A DNA stretch of 64,000 bases from Phycicoccus sp. CSK15P-2 (GTDB lineage Bacteria > Actinomycetota > Actinomycetes > Actinomycetales > Dermatophilaceae). Shown in pieces: positions 1 to 10,375 of this stretch. A model generated the notes under the pieces. The model did no database searches. It saw only the letters and a list, made by a program, of their open reading frames with translations, and was not told the DNA's origin. Location of the stretch: the NCBI RefSeq assembly GCF_016888005.1, contig NZ_JAFDVE010000014.1:62001-126000 (forward strand). The letters are read 5' to 3'. Made by a program: the position numbers and the translations under genes. The stretch's first letter is position 1; each line of letters starts with the position of its first letter.

Positions 1-169
1 CCAGCTGTGTGGCGCGCTTCCCTCTCGCCAAGAAACGCGCGTCCGATGGTCCCCTGCGACCTCGACCGCAGGGCCCATCGTGCAATGCCGGATGAGGACC
101 GTGCGACACTTGGATGCCAATGGCAGTAAATGGCCAGAGCGACGACCAGGCATGACGGGAGATTGTCCG

Positions 170-949
170 GTGGATCAACGGTCACCCGATGACGACGGCG
201 CCCTCCTCGTCCTCGAGGAGCACCTGCGCCGCGAGCACGCGCGCCTCGAGGACCGGCGCCGCGAGCTCGAGGCGGCACGGGCGCTCATCGCCCGGGTCAC
301 GAGCCGTTCGCTCGGCGCCCGGGACTCGACGAGCGAGCAGATCCCCGAGACCATCGCCCCGTCGGTGGTCAACCAGCTCCTCACCGAGAGCTCGGGGATG
401 GTGCGCAACTTCGTGCTCACCGTCGACGAGGGCCCGGCGCTCGACGAGTCGACGATGCGGGCGAACCGGGCACGCATCGAACGCGGGGACGCCCAGCGTG
501 CGGTGTACCCCGCCGACGTCCTCACGACCTCGCGCGGGCAGCGATGGCTCGCCATCTGGGCCGAGGCCGGCGAGGACCAGCGCATCGTGCCGGCGACGAG
601 CACGGAGTTCGCGGTCTTCGGCGACAGCGCCGTCATCGCCCTTGCCGGGTGGGACGACCTCGGGTCCGGCTACGTGGTCCTGCGCGACCCGCTCGTCGTG
701 CGGCTGTACACCTCGTACTTCGACCTCGCCTGGAAGAGCGGAGTGCCCGCTCCCACGGTCGAGAACGAGGGCAGCAACGACCCGCGTCTCGTCGAGCTGC
801 TCGAGCTCGGCCTCAAGGACGAGTCGATCGCCCGCCACCTCGGGGTGAGCCTGCGCACGGTGCGCCGCCGGGTGGCGCGGCTCATGGCGGTCAACGGCGT
901 CGACACCCGCTTCCAGCTCGGCTGGGTGCTCGCGAGCCGACGGCAGTGA
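170..949 (+). CDS. LuxR-type HTH transcriptional regulator
   Basis: Encodes about 259 aa with a C-terminal LuxR/GerE-like helix-turn-helix (roughly residues 200-250: LGLKDESIARHLGVSLRTVR). The N-terminal third is charged and probably helical; the middle resembles the sensor part of actinobacterial TrmB/LuxR-like regulators. The usual N-terminal TrmB winged helix is not evident. I chose GTG 170 because GGGAG at 157-161 lies 8 nt upstream; ATG 152 or the in-frame codons at 80 are alternatives, since the frame is open to the window edge. It is probably a DNA-binding regulator, but its ligand and targets cannot be read from the sequence. It is transcribed toward purA with a 116-bp gap. Confidence 0.75.
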   Translation: MDQRSPDDDGALLVLEEHLRREHARLEDRRRELEAARALIARVTSRSLGARDSTSEQIPETIAPSVVNQLLTESSGMVRNFVLTVDEGPALDESTMRANRARIERGDAQRAVYPADVLTTSRGQRWLAIWAEAGEDQRIVPATSTEFAVFGDSAVIALAGWDDLGSGYVVLRDPLVVRLYTSYFDLAWKSGVPAPTVENEGSNDPRLVELLELGLKDESIARHLGVSLRTVRRRVARLMAVNGVDTRFQLGWVLASRRQ

Positions 950-999
950 CCACCCCCTGCCCGGCCAGGGAGGACGCCCCGACGGCGCGGTACGGTTGA

Positions 1000-2367
<1,368 letters not shown>

Positions 2368-2371
2368 ACCT

Positions 2372-2456
2372 CTTTCTCGCCTGGTGCCACAACCTCCGGT
2401 CGGGCACCGGAAGCTTCGGGGTGCGTGAACGAACCTTCCGGCATCAGGCGAGAAAG
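2372..2456. repeat. Long inverted repeat between purA and helR
   Basis: Arms CTTTCTCGCCTGGTGCC (2372-2388) and GGCATCAGGCGAGAAAG (2440-2456) match at 16 of 17 positions. The 51-nt interior holds smaller stems: CCGGT/ACCGG at 2396-2410, and CCGGAAG (2407-2413) with CTTCCGG (2435-2441). It fills almost the whole gap between convergent genes and starts 5 nt after the purA stop. It could act as a bidirectional terminator, but it is longer and more elaborate than needed, and it resembles in style the other long palindromes in this window. Confidence 0.7.
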
Positions 2457-2475
2457 CGGCGACGAAGGCCGGGGG

Positions 2476-4686
2476 TCAGGCGGGGCGGAGGACGTGCATC
2501 CGGTGCGCCGCCCGGGTGAGGACGACGTAGAGCACGCGCACCCCGCCCGGTGACTCCTCGGTGATGGCGTCCGGGTCGACGACCACCGTCGCGTCCCATT
2601 CCAGCCCCTTGGTCGACAACGGGTCGACCACCTGCACCCGGCCGTCCCCGAGGCCGTCGAGGTCGGCGAGCCGGTCGGCCCAGCGCCGTGGCGTGACCAC
2701 CGCGACCGAGCCGTCGACCTCGTGCAGCACCGTGTCGAGGGCTTCGCGCACCCCGGCGGTCAGCGACCCCTCGACGACGCGGTCGACCGGACGGACACCG
2801 GTCTCGCGCACGGCCTCCGGGATGTCGGCGTCCGGCACGAGAGGCAGGACGACGTCACGGGCGTGGTCGAAGATCTCCCGGGCGTTGCGGTAGTTGGTGT
2901 CCATGTGGAACGCCCTGCGCTCGAGCCCGGCGAACGCCTCCTCCCGAGCGCGGGAGGCCTCGACGAGGTCGGGCCAGGATGCCTGCGCGGCGTCGCCGAC
3001 GACGGTCCACGAGGCCGAGCGGCCGCGCCGGGCCACCATCCGCCACTGCATGGGGGAGAGGTCCTGGGCCTCGTCGACGAGGACGTGGGCGTAGCCGGAC
3101 GCGCGCTCGACGCGCCCCGCGAGGAGCCGCTCGCGGGCGTCCGCCGGCGTGACGACCGCCCGCGTCTCGGTGCGCGCCACCCGGCCCAGCCCGGCGCGCA
3201 CGTCCTGGACGCCGTAGGCCGCGAGGTCGTCGAGCTCCTCGATGTCGTAGAACCCCGCGTCCTCGCGCTCGGGCTCCTGGACCGGGCCGAGCCGGGCCAG
3301 GAGGTCGTCGACGAGCGGCACGTCGGCGACCGACCACTCACCGCACCCGAGCGCGTCGCGCACCGACCCGGCGAGCGCCGCGGCCTCCTCGTGCCCGAGC
3401 ACGCCGCGGGACACCGCGTAGGCGTGCTCGGTGTCGGCGAGCCCGAGCAACAGCTCGCGCGGGTCGAGCTGGCGCCACCACGACGCCATGAACTCGTCGA
3501 CGTCCCGCGAGGAGTCGAAGGCGTCGAGGAAGTCGTCGCGCTCGCCCTGGCGGACCGCGCGCCACGCGGCCTCGGCCAGCCCGGCGCGGGCGGCGTCGAC
3601 CGCGAGGTTGTGCTGGTGCCCGCGCAGGACCTCGGCGCGGACCCGCCGCAGGACCTCCTGGTCGAGCCGGACGGCGTGCCCGGAGACGAAGGCGCGGAAG
3701 GCCGTCGGAGCCCCGGCCGGCGGGCGCGCCACGAGCCGGGACAGCAGCCGCCGGATGCGCAGCGACCCCTTGACGGCGGCGACCTCCGGGCTGTCGAGGC
3801 GCACCGCGGTGAAGCCGTCGACGACGTCGCCGAGCGCGCGCAGCGCGACCGACTCCTCGCCGAGGCTCGGCAGCACCCGCTCGATGTACGCCGTGTAGGC
3901 GGCCGAGGGGCCGATGACGAGGATGCCGCCGTGCTCGAAGCGCCGCCGCTCGGCGTACAGGAGGTACGCGGCCCGGTGCAGCGCGACGACGGTCTTGCCG
4001 GTGCCCGGCCCGCCGGTGATCTCGGTGACGCCGCGCGAGGGCGCCCTGATGGCCTCGTCCTGGTGGGCCTGGATGGTCGCGACGATGTCGCGCATCCGCC
4101 GCCCGCGGGTGCGGGTCAGCGCCGCCATGAGCGCGCCGTCCCCGACGACGACGATGTCGTCCGGCGCCTGCGGCACCATGAGGTCGTCCTCGACGCCCAC
4201 GACCTGCGACCCCCGACAGCGCAGCACCCGGCGCCGCACCACGCCCATCGGGTCCACCGGGGTGGCCCGGTAGAAGGCGGCGGCCGCAGGCGCCCGCCAG
4301 TCGACGACGAGCGGCTCGTAGTCGTCGTCGCGCACGCCCAGGCGGCCGATGTGCCGCACCTCGCGCTCGGCGGCCGTCGAGTCCTCCGTGCCGAGGTCCA
4401 GGCGGCCGAACACGAGCCCCTCGTACTGGGTGTCGATCATCGCCCGGCGCCGGGCGGCGGCGTAGACCAGGGCATCGCGCTCGAACAGGCCGGTGAGCTC
4501 CTCGTCGCGGACGTCGCCCGTCCGGTCGGTCCGGCCACGCGCGAGGCCGTCGGCCTCGACCGCGCCGGCACGCGCGGACGCCTTCTCGAGCTCGGTGTAC
4601 ACCCGGTCGACGTGCGCCTGCTCCGCGGCGACCTCGCGGTCGACGTCCGCCGACGCGTCGGGCGGACCCGGGGGTGGGGTGGTCAC
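2476..4686 (-). CDS. helR: HelD/HelR-type RNA polymerase-recycling helicase-like ATPase
   Basis: 736 aa of UvrD/Rep-fold ATPase. After an N-terminal coiled-coil-like region (residues 10-60) come the DWRAP signature (129-133), Walker A GGPGTGKT (225-232), a long insertion, VDEAQDLSPMQW (Walker B) and a C-terminal UvrD helicase motif (STKGLEWD, then LYVVLTRA). This architecture matches actinobacterial HelR/HelD, which displace stalled RNA polymerase and in some species contribute to rifampicin tolerance. The GTG start is preceded by AGGAG at suitable spacing. I see no rifamycin-associated 19-bp inverted repeat upstream. An AGTCTA at 4731-4736 could be the -10 (TAGACT on the minus strand). The helR name is family-based. 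Confidence 0.88.
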   Translation of the reverse strand: MTTPPPGPPDASADVDREVAAEQAHVDRVYTELEKASARAGAVEADGLARGRTDRTGDVRDEELTGLFERDALVYAAARRRAMIDTQYEGLVFGRLDLGTEDSTAAEREVRHIGRLGVRDDDYEPLVVDWRAPAAAAFYRATPVDPMGVVRRRVLRCRGSQVVGVEDDLMVPQAPDDIVVVGDGALMAALTRTRGRRMRDIVATIQAHQDEAIRAPSRGVTEITGGPGTGKTVVALHRAAYLLYAERRRFEHGGILVIGPSAAYTAYIERVLPSLGEESVALRALGDVVDGFTAVRLDSPEVAAVKGSLRIRRLLSRLVARPPAGAPTAFRAFVSGHAVRLDQEVLRRVRAEVLRGHQHNLAVDAARAGLAEAAWRAVRQGERDDFLDAFDSSRDVDEFMASWWRQLDPRELLLGLADTEHAYAVSRGVLGHEEAAALAGSVRDALGCGEWSVADVPLVDDLLARLGPVQEPEREDAGFYDIEELDDLAAYGVQDVRAGLGRVARTETRAVVTPADARERLLAGRVERASGYAHVLVDEAQDLSPMQWRMVARRGRSASWTVVGDAAQASWPDLVEASRAREEAFAGLERRAFHMDTNYRNAREIFDHARDVVLPLVPDADIPEAVRETGVRPVDRVVEGSLTAGVREALDTVLHEVDGSVAVVTPRRWADRLADLDGLGDGRVQVVDPLSTKGLEWDATVVVDPDAITEESPGGVRVLYVVLTRAAHRMHVLRPA

Positions 4687-4911
4687 GGGGTGCGTTCTCC
4701 TCGGCGCGGGGCGCAGGTCACGAACGAACGAGTCTAGCCACCCCGGACGCCGCGTCACGGCGGGGTCGGACGGGCCGCTCGGCAGGTCACAGCACGGACA
4801 CGACCTTTCCCGTGGCTCCTGACGTCGGGGCGCCGCGTCTGATAGACAGGAAAGCCCGACCGCGCTCTCGAGCACGGTGTGGTCGGTCCCCTCTGCATCA
4901 GGGAAGGCCAC
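4687..4911. promoter_or_regulatory. Divergent promoter region, helR / osmoprotectant operon
   Basis: A 225-bp gap between divergent genes. A minus-strand -10-like TAGACT (plus strand AGTCTA, 4731-4736) lies about 45 nt upstream of helR. On the plus strand CTGACG and TAGACA, about 18 nt apart around 4827-4857, could serve the transporter operon. Neither assignment is strong. No gene is evident in the gap. Confidence 0.35.
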
Positions 4912-5571
4912 GTGGACGGCATCATCAGCTGGATCGACTACATCTCCGGACGCCCGGACGAGATCCTCGAGACGACGTGGGACCACGCGAAGATCACCCT
5001 GATCGTCGTCGTGTCCGCGACGGTCTTCTCGGTCCTCCTCGGCCTCTTCGTCCAGAGCCGGCCCACGCTGCGTGCGCTGTCGCTCAGCCTCGCGGGGATC
5101 TTCCTCACGATCCCGTCGCTCGCGCTCTTCGCGATCTTCATCCCCATCGTCGGCATCGGTAACGAGCCCGCCATCTACGCGCTGTTCCTCTACGCGATCC
5201 TCCCGATCCTGCGGAACACCGTGACCGGGCTGGACTCCGTGCCTTCGGCCGTCGTCGAGTCCGCCAAGGGCATGGGGATGAACACCACGCGCCAGCTGCT
5301 GCAGATCCGGATCCCGCTCGCCTGGCCGGTCATCATGGCCGGCGTGCGCATCTCGAGCCTGATCACCGTCGGCATCGCCGCCATCGCGGTCCTCGTCGGT
5401 GGCGACGGCCTGGGCACCTACATCCAGGGCGGTCTGACGCGTCTCGGCCTGCCGAACAGCCTCGAGTCGGTCTGGACGGGAACGGTCTTCACCGTCCTGC
5501 TGGGCCTCGTCCTCGACCTCGTGCTCGCCACGTTCCAACGCTTCACGACGACCAAGGGGCAGCGCCTGTGA
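4912..5571 (+). CDS. Osmoprotectant ABC transporter permease (OpuCB-like)
   Basis: 219 aa with about six hydrophobic segments and the binding-protein-dependent permease EAA-like loop (SAVVESAKGMGM...LLQIRIPLAWPVIMAGVR, near residues 110-145). It resembles the single-domain permeases of OpuC/YehYW-type uptake systems for glycine betaine, choline or carnitine. GTG 4912 is chosen over an upstream GTG at 4879 because GGGAAGG lies just ahead of it and the first transmembrane segment follows at normal distance. It is the first gene of a permease-ATPase-permease run, with the binding protein encoded convergently at 7843-8793. The substrate is inferred from family, not demonstrated. Confidence 0.88.
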   Translation: MDGIISWIDYISGRPDEILETTWDHAKITLIVVVSATVFSVLLGLFVQSRPTLRALSLSLAGIFLTIPSLALFAIFIPIVGIGNEPAIYALFLYAILPILRNTVTGLDSVPSAVVESAKGMGMNTTRQLLQIRIPLAWPVIMAGVRISSLITVGIAAIAVLVGGDGLGTYIQGGLTRLGLPNSLESVWTGTVFTVLLGLVLDLVLATFQRFTTTKGQRL

Positions 5572-5653
5572 CGCCGGGACGGCCATGGCCCGCCCACCGG
5601 ACCGCTCCGCCCGCACGGCCCTCCCGACCCGGGACCGAACGAGAGACAGACGT

Positions 5654-6886
5654 ATGAGCGAGAACGCCGACACGACCCTCGAGCAGAACGAGTCCACGAC
5701 CGGTGGCGCACCCTCCCCCGGGGACCGGCTGCGCAAGATCCGGCTCGAGGAGGTCGAGAAGCGCTACCCAGGGACCAAGCAGCCTGCTGTCGCCAGCCTG
5801 ACCCTCGACGTCCACGAGGGCGAGATCCTGGTCCTCGTCGGCCCGTCCGGGTGCGGCAAGAGCACGACGCTGCGCCTCATCAACCGGATGATCGAGCCCA
5901 CCGGGGGCAGGATCTTCCTCGACGACGAGGACGTCACGAAGGCCAACCCGGACAAGCTGCGGCGCCGCATCGGCTACGTCATCCAGCAGATCGGGCTGTT
6001 CCCGCACCAGACGATCGCGCAGAACATCGCGACGGTCCCGAAGATGCTCGGCTGGGACAAGAACAGGATCACCGGGCGCATCGACGAGCTGCTCTCCGTG
6101 GTCGGCCTCGACCCGGACACCTACCGCGGCCGCTACCCGAAGGAGCTCTCGGGCGGCCAGGCGCAGCGCGTCGGCGTCGCCCGCGCGCTCGGGGCCGACC
6201 CGGAGATCATGCTCATGGACGAGCCGTTCGGCGCGATCGACCCGATCACCCGCGACCGGCTGCAGAACGAGTTCCTGCGGGTGCAGGAGGACCTGCGCAA
6301 GACGATCGTCTTCGTCACCCACGACATCGACGAGGCGATCAAGATGGGGGACCGGATCGCGATCCTCGGCGAGCAGAGCGTCATCCGCCAGGTCGACACC
6401 CCGGAGCGGATCCTCGCCTTCCCGGTCGACGACTTCGTGCGGGACTTCATCGGCGAGGGCTCGACCCTCAAGGGCCTGCACTTCGAGACCGTCGACGAGC
6501 ACGTGAAGCTCGAGCCCTACCCGACGATGCACGTCGGCGACACGCCCACCGACGCCGCGGCGCGGGCGAGCGAGGCCAACACGGACTGGATCCTGCTCCT
6601 CGACGAGCAGGACCACCCGATCCGGTGGGTGGCCGTCGGTGACCTCGAGCGCGGCGAGGCGGTGACCGCGGAGTCGGGCTCGGAGGTGGCGGCCAAGGTC
6701 TCGCTCGGCGCGACCCTCTTCGAGGCGCTGGAGCAGATGCTCATCAGCGAGGCCGCCGTCTCGCCCGTGGTGCGCGACGACGGCTCCTTCTACGGCGTCG
6801 TCCGGCTCACCCACCTCAACCGGGCCATCCGCCGCGCCCGGCTCGAGGCCCGGGAGCACTACGAGAGCCTGGAGGCCACCTCATGA
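5654..6886 (+). CDS. Osmoprotectant ABC transporter ATP-binding protein with CBS domains (OpuCA-like)
   Basis: 410 aa. The ABC domain shows Walker A GPSGCGKST (63-71), a Q-loop around residues 111-113, signature LSGGQ (165-169), Walker B IMLMDEP and the THD switch histidine. The last ~120 residues form a CBS-pair-like region, typical of OpuA/OpuC ATPases in which CBS domains sense ionic strength. ATG 5654 gives a plausible N terminus; its Shine-Dalgarno sequence (GAGAGA) is weak. The stop codon overlaps the next permease start as ATGA, indicating translational coupling. It energises import with the two permeases at 4912 and 6883. Confidence 0.92.
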   Translation: MSENADTTLEQNESTTGGAPSPGDRLRKIRLEEVEKRYPGTKQPAVASLTLDVHEGEILVLVGPSGCGKSTTLRLINRMIEPTGGRIFLDDEDVTKANPDKLRRRIGYVIQQIGLFPHQTIAQNIATVPKMLGWDKNRITGRIDELLSVVGLDPDTYRGRYPKELSGGQAQRVGVARALGADPEIMLMDEPFGAIDPITRDRLQNEFLRVQEDLRKTIVFVTHDIDEAIKMGDRIAILGEQSVIRQVDTPERILAFPVDDFVRDFIGEGSTLKGLHFETVDEHVKLEPYPTMHVGDTPTDAAARASEANTDWILLLDEQDHPIRWVAVGDLERGEAVTAESGSEVAAKVSLGATLFEALEQMLISEAAVSPVVRDDGSFYGVVRLTHLNRAIRRARLEAREHYESLEATS

Positions 6887-7749
6887 GTGTCGCGACCACC
6901 GGCGCCCAGGGGCGCATCGGGTACGAGGGCCAGGACGCCGACAACCCCGACCTCCAGCCGGACAAGCGGCCGAGCGGCGACAACCCGCAGGAGGCCTCGT
7001 GGCTGCGTCGCGCGCGGGCCAACCACCTGGGACTCAAGACGGCGCCGCTCGGCATCGGCCTGCTCGCGCTCGTCGTCTTCCTCTACTACCGCAGCCTCGG
7101 GCTCGGCGACTCCGTCATCCAGCTCTCGTCTCCCCTGCAGTGGGACACCAAGCTGTGGCCGCAGACCGTGCAGCACCTGACGATCGCGTTCTGGTCCACG
7201 GTGCTCGTCGTGCTCGTCGCCATCCCGCTCGGCATCGCGCTCACGCGCCCACCGCTGCGCCGCTTCGGCCCGGCGATCGTCGCGGTCGCGAACTCCGGTC
7301 AGGCGCTGCCAGCGTACGGTCTGCTCATCATCTTCCTGTCGATCATGGGTCAGGGGCTCAACACCGTCGTCGTGGCGCTCGTGGTGTACGCGATCCTGCC
7401 CGTCCTGCGGAACACGATGGTCGGGCTCGACGGTGTCGACCGCAGCGTCATCGAGGCCGGCCGGGGCATGGGGATGACGCGCCGCCAGGTGCTCACCCGC
7501 ATCGAGCTGCCGCTCGCCGTCCCGGTCATCCTCGCCGGTGTGCGGGTCGCGATGATCCTCAACATCGGCATGGCCACCCTGGCCTTCCTCATCGGCGGTG
7601 GCGGCCTCGGCGTGACCATCTCGACCGGCCTGAAGCTCCAGCAGGACCCCGTCCTCATCATCGGTGCCTCGATCGTCGCGATCGTCGCCCTCACCTTCGA
7701 CTGGATCGGTGCGCTCGCCGAGACCTACCTGCGCCCCAAGGGCGTCTGA
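6883..7749 (+). CDS. Osmoprotectant ABC transporter permease, second subunit
   Basis: 288 aa. A hydrophilic N-terminal extension of about 45 residues precedes six predicted membrane segments. The permease loop reads SVIEAGRGMGMTRRQVLTRIELPLAVPVILAGVRV, parallel to the loop in the first permease, so the two are paralogues forming a heterodimeric channel. The start overlaps the ATPase stop by 4 bp (ATGA). A strong inverted repeat downstream probably ends the operon. The separate binding protein on the opposite strand completes the system. Confidence 0.9.
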   Translation: MSVATTGAQGRIGYEGQDADNPDLQPDKRPSGDNPQEASWLRRARANHLGLKTAPLGIGLLALVVFLYYRSLGLGDSVIQLSSPLQWDTKLWPQTVQHLTIAFWSTVLVVLVAIPLGIALTRPPLRRFGPAIVAVANSGQALPAYGLLIIFLSIMGQGLNTVVVALVVYAILPVLRNTMVGLDGVDRSVIEAGRGMGMTRRQVLTRIELPLAVPVILAGVRVAMILNIGMATLAFLIGGGGLGVTISTGLKLQQDPVLIIGASIVAIVALTFDWIGALAETYLRPKGV

Positions 7750-7784
7750 GCACCCGGCGCGCACCCGCGCACCCCGGCACGAGA

Positions 7785-7818
7785 ACGGCGGCGGACCCCC
7801 GAGGGGATCCGCCGCCGT
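7785..7818. terminator. Bidirectional terminator hairpin
   Basis: ACGGCGGCGGACCCCC (7785-7800) and GGGGATCCGCCGCCGT (7803-7818) pair at 15 of 16 positions, with two bases between the arms. It lies in the 93-bp gap between the convergent permease and binding-protein genes, so it can stop transcripts from both sides. No clear U-tract is present, as is common for such GC-rich genomes. Confidence 0.75.
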
Positions 7819-7842
7819 CGTCGTGCGTGGTGGGGAGGGGCG

Positions 7843-8793
7843 TCAGTCCAGCCCGATCTCCTCGAGGTAGTCCTCGGCCACCATGTCCGCCGAGTCGCCC
7901 TCGACGTCGACCCGCGCGTTGAGCTCGGCCATCTTGTCGTTGTCGAGCGGCTTCAGGATCTGCGCGGCCAGGTCTTCGTACACCTCGCCGTTGGGCTCGT
8001 ACACCGAGTTCTGGAAGACGAACGAGACGTTGTAGAGGATGAACACGCCCGGGTCCTCGACGAGCTCGAGGTTCAGGGCCGTGATGCGGCCGTCGGTGGT
8101 GAACACCTCACCGAACTGGCAGGCGCCCTTGTCGGTCTCGGTGTAGATGAGGCCGGTGTCGAGGATCTTCTGCTGGCTCTGCGGCACCTCGTAGCCCGTG
8201 GCCTCCTCGAACAGCACGAGGCCGTCGGGGCGGTCCGGGAACTCGGTCTCCATGCAGACGGTGGCGTCCGGGTTGGCCTCGAGGTAGTCGGCCATCTTCT
8301 GGAGGTCGAAGCCGCCCTCCTGCTGGGCGAGGTCACCGTTGGCGGCGAAGCCGTAGGTGTCGTTGAACGGGGACGTGCCGACCCACTTGAGGTCGTTCTT
8401 CTCGAGGTCCTCCGACGCGGTCTTCTCGTACAGCGCCTGCGGGTCGTTGCCCGGGTCGTCGTGGCCGAGGTACACCGTCCAGCCGGTGCCGTTGTACTCC
8501 GGGGAGACGTTGACCTCGCCGGCCAGGAGCGCCTCCCGGTTGACGGCGGAGCCGCCGAGGTTGGTCTGGTCGGTGACGCTGGCACCCTCGGCCTCGAGGG
8601 CCTTGACGAGGATCTTGCCGAGCAGGATGTTCTCGGTGAAGTCCTTGCTGCCGACGGTGATGCTCACGCCGTCGAGGCGGGCGTCGTCGCCGCCGTCGCC
8701 ACCCGAGCCGCCGTCGTCGCTGCCACAGGCAGTGAGGGCCAGGCTCGCGGAGAGGCCCAGTGCGAGGGCCAGTGAGGTCTTGCGCAGTCGCAT
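7843..8793 (-). CDS. Osmoprotectant-binding lipoprotein (OpuCC/OpuAC-like)
   Basis: 316 aa with a type II signal peptide ending in LTACGS, predicting lipid anchoring at the cysteine. The mature protein begins with a Gly/Asp/Ser linker, then GVSITVGSKDFTENILLGKI, characteristic of the quaternary-amine (QAT) binding-protein family. NLGGSAVNREALLAGEVNVSPEYNGTGW is also family-typical. ATG 8793 has AAGGTG upstream; a GTG three codons earlier is possible. It is encoded convergently to the matching permease/ATPase operon, an arrangement that allows separate control of receptor and channel. The ligand (betaine, choline or similar) is a family-level inference. Confidence 0.92.
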   Translation of the reverse strand: MRLRKTSLALALGLSASLALTACGSDDGGSGGDGGDDARLDGVSITVGSKDFTENILLGKILVKALEAEGASVTDQTNLGGSAVNREALLAGEVNVSPEYNGTGWTVYLGHDDPGNDPQALYEKTASEDLEKNDLKWVGTSPFNDTYGFAANGDLAQQEGGFDLQKMADYLEANPDATVCMETEFPDRPDGLVLFEEATGYEVPQSQQKILDTGLIYTETDKGACQFGEVFTTDGRITALNLELVEDPGVFILYNVSFVFQNSVYEPNGEVYEDLAAQILKPLDNDKMAELNARVDVEGDSADMVAEDYLEEIGLD

Positions 8794-9081
8794 GTGTGTC
8801 ACCTTCGGTGTCGTCGGGAGTCGTGCGTATCGAGAGTTCGCGATGCGTACGCGGCACCCGGGTCACCGTGGCGGGTCGGCCAGCCGAGTCACGATCCACG
8901 ACGGCGCGGCCGGTCGCCCACGGCGGCCGGGTTGCCACCCCCACCTTGACCGTTGGGCAGGTGTATGGCCAATTCCGGCCCCAGGTCGTGACGCATTTGT
9001 GACTCCTCACGCCCTTCGTCCCATCAGGTGGACGTCACTCCGGACTCTGAGACGGTTACGCTCCGGCCCTAGGCTGGGCTC
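8794..9081. other. Intergenic region upstream of binding protein and purD
   Basis: 288 bp between divergent genes. The only element I can support is TAGGCT at 9070-9075, six bases before the purD GTG, as a leaderless -10. A TTGACC is present at 8954-8959 but lacks a properly spaced -10. A GCGTACGC palindrome lies near 8846. No gene or strong palindrome is visible. Confidence 0.5.
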
Positions 9082-10368
9082 GTGAAGGTCCTCGTCATCG
9101 GCTCCGGTGCCCGTGAGCACGCCCTCGTCCGCGCCCTGGCGCTCGACCCCGTCGTCGACGCCGTCATCGCCGCTCCCGGCAACCCGGGCATCGCCGAGGT
9201 GGCCCTCGTCGAGCCCGTCGCCGCCGGCGGGTCCGACCCCGACGACGTCGTGCGGCTCGCCACCCGGCTCGCGGCCGACCTCGTCGTCGTGGGCCCGGAG
9301 GCCCCGCTCGTCGCCGGCGTCGCGGACGTCGTGCGCGCGGCCGGCATCCCGTGCTTCGGCCCCTCGGCGGCGGCGGCCCGGCTCGAGGGCAGCAAGGCCT
9401 TCGCCAAGGAGGTCATGTCGGCCGCCGACGTGCCGACCGGGATGGCGCACGTCTGTTCCCGGACCGAGGAGGTCGAGGAGGCGCTCGACGCCCTCGGCGC
9501 ACCGCACGTCGTCAAGGAGGACGGGCTCGCGGCCGGCAAGGGCGTCGTCGTCACCGACGACCGGGACACCGCGCTCGAGCACGCCCGGGCCTGCCTCGAC
9601 AAGCCGAACGGCCGGGTCGTCGTCGAGGAGTACCTCGACGGCCCCGAGGCCTCGCTGTTCTGCGTGTGCGACGGCGAGACCGTCGTGCCGCTCAGCCTCG
9701 CCCAGGACTTCAAGCGCGTGGGGGACGGCGACACCGGGCCGAACACCGGGGGGATGGGCGCCTACTGCCCGCTCGACTGGGCACCGGAGGGCCTCGTCGA
9801 CGACGTCGTCGCCCGGATCGCCCAGCCCGTCGTCGACGAGATGGCCCGGCGCGGCACCCCCTTCGCCGGCGTCCTCTACGTCGGCCTCGCCCTCACCGCC
9901 CGCGGGCCGCGGGTCATCGAGTTCAACGTCCGCTTCGGCGACCCCGAGACCCAGGTCGTCCTGGCTCGCCTACGCACCCCGCTCGCCCAGCTGCTCCTCG
10001 CCGCCGCCGAGGGCCGGCTCGCCGAGGCCGAGCCGCTGCGGTGGAGCGAGGAGCACGCCGTGACGGTCGTCGTCGCGTCCGAGGGCTACCCCGGGACGCC
10101 GCGCACCGGCGACGCGGTGGGCGGGCTCGACGCCCTGCCCGGCGCGCCGGAGGTCTACGCCCTCCACGCGGGGACGGGCACCGACGACGACGGGCTCCTC
10201 GTCTCGTCCGGGGGTCGGGTGCTGTCCGTCGTCGCCACCGGCACCTCCCTGGCCGAGGCCCGCGACCGCGTCTACGCGGCCGTCGGCACCGTGGAGCTCG
10301 CCGGCTCGCACCACCGCCGGGACATCGCCGCGGCGGCCGAGCGCGGCGAGGTGACCGTCCCGGTCTGA
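9082..10368 (+). CDS. purD: Phosphoribosylamine--glycine ligase
   Basis: 428 aa, normal for PurD. It carries out ATP-dependent joining of phosphoribosylamine and glycine to GAR, the second step of IMP synthesis. Signatures are the N-terminal MKVLVIGSGAREHAL, KEDGLAAGKGVVV of the ATP-grasp loop, the GPNTGGMGAYCP motif, and IEFNVRFGDPETQVVL carrying metal-binding Glu/Asn residues. The GTG start has no Shine-Dalgarno sequence but follows TAGGCT by six bases, consistent with a leaderless mRNA. The downstream gene is convergent, so purD is probably monocistronic. Confidence 0.97.
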   Translation: MKVLVIGSGAREHALVRALALDPVVDAVIAAPGNPGIAEVALVEPVAAGGSDPDDVVRLATRLAADLVVVGPEAPLVAGVADVVRAAGIPCFGPSAAAARLEGSKAFAKEVMSAADVPTGMAHVCSRTEEVEEALDALGAPHVVKEDGLAAGKGVVVTDDRDTALEHARACLDKPNGRVVVEEYLDGPEASLFCVCDGETVVPLSLAQDFKRVGDGDTGPNTGGMGAYCPLDWAPEGLVDDVVARIAQPVVDEMARRGTPFAGVLYVGLALTARGPRVIEFNVRFGDPETQVVLARLRTPLAQLLLAAAEGRLAEAEPLRWSEEHAVTVVVASEGYPGTPRTGDAVGGLDALPGAPEVYALHAGTGTDDDGLLVSSGGRVLSVVATGTSLAEARDRVYAAVGTVELAGSHHRRDIAAAAERGEVTVPV

Positions 10369-10375
10369 GCCGCGC

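Noticed and set aside
2722-4737. A 671-codon plus-strand frame opposite helR
   Set aside because: Antisense shadow with biased composition. helR carries intact Walker and UvrD motifs.
4687-4911. Rifamycin-associated element controlling helR
   Set aside because: No 19-bp inverted repeat resembling that element was found in the gap.
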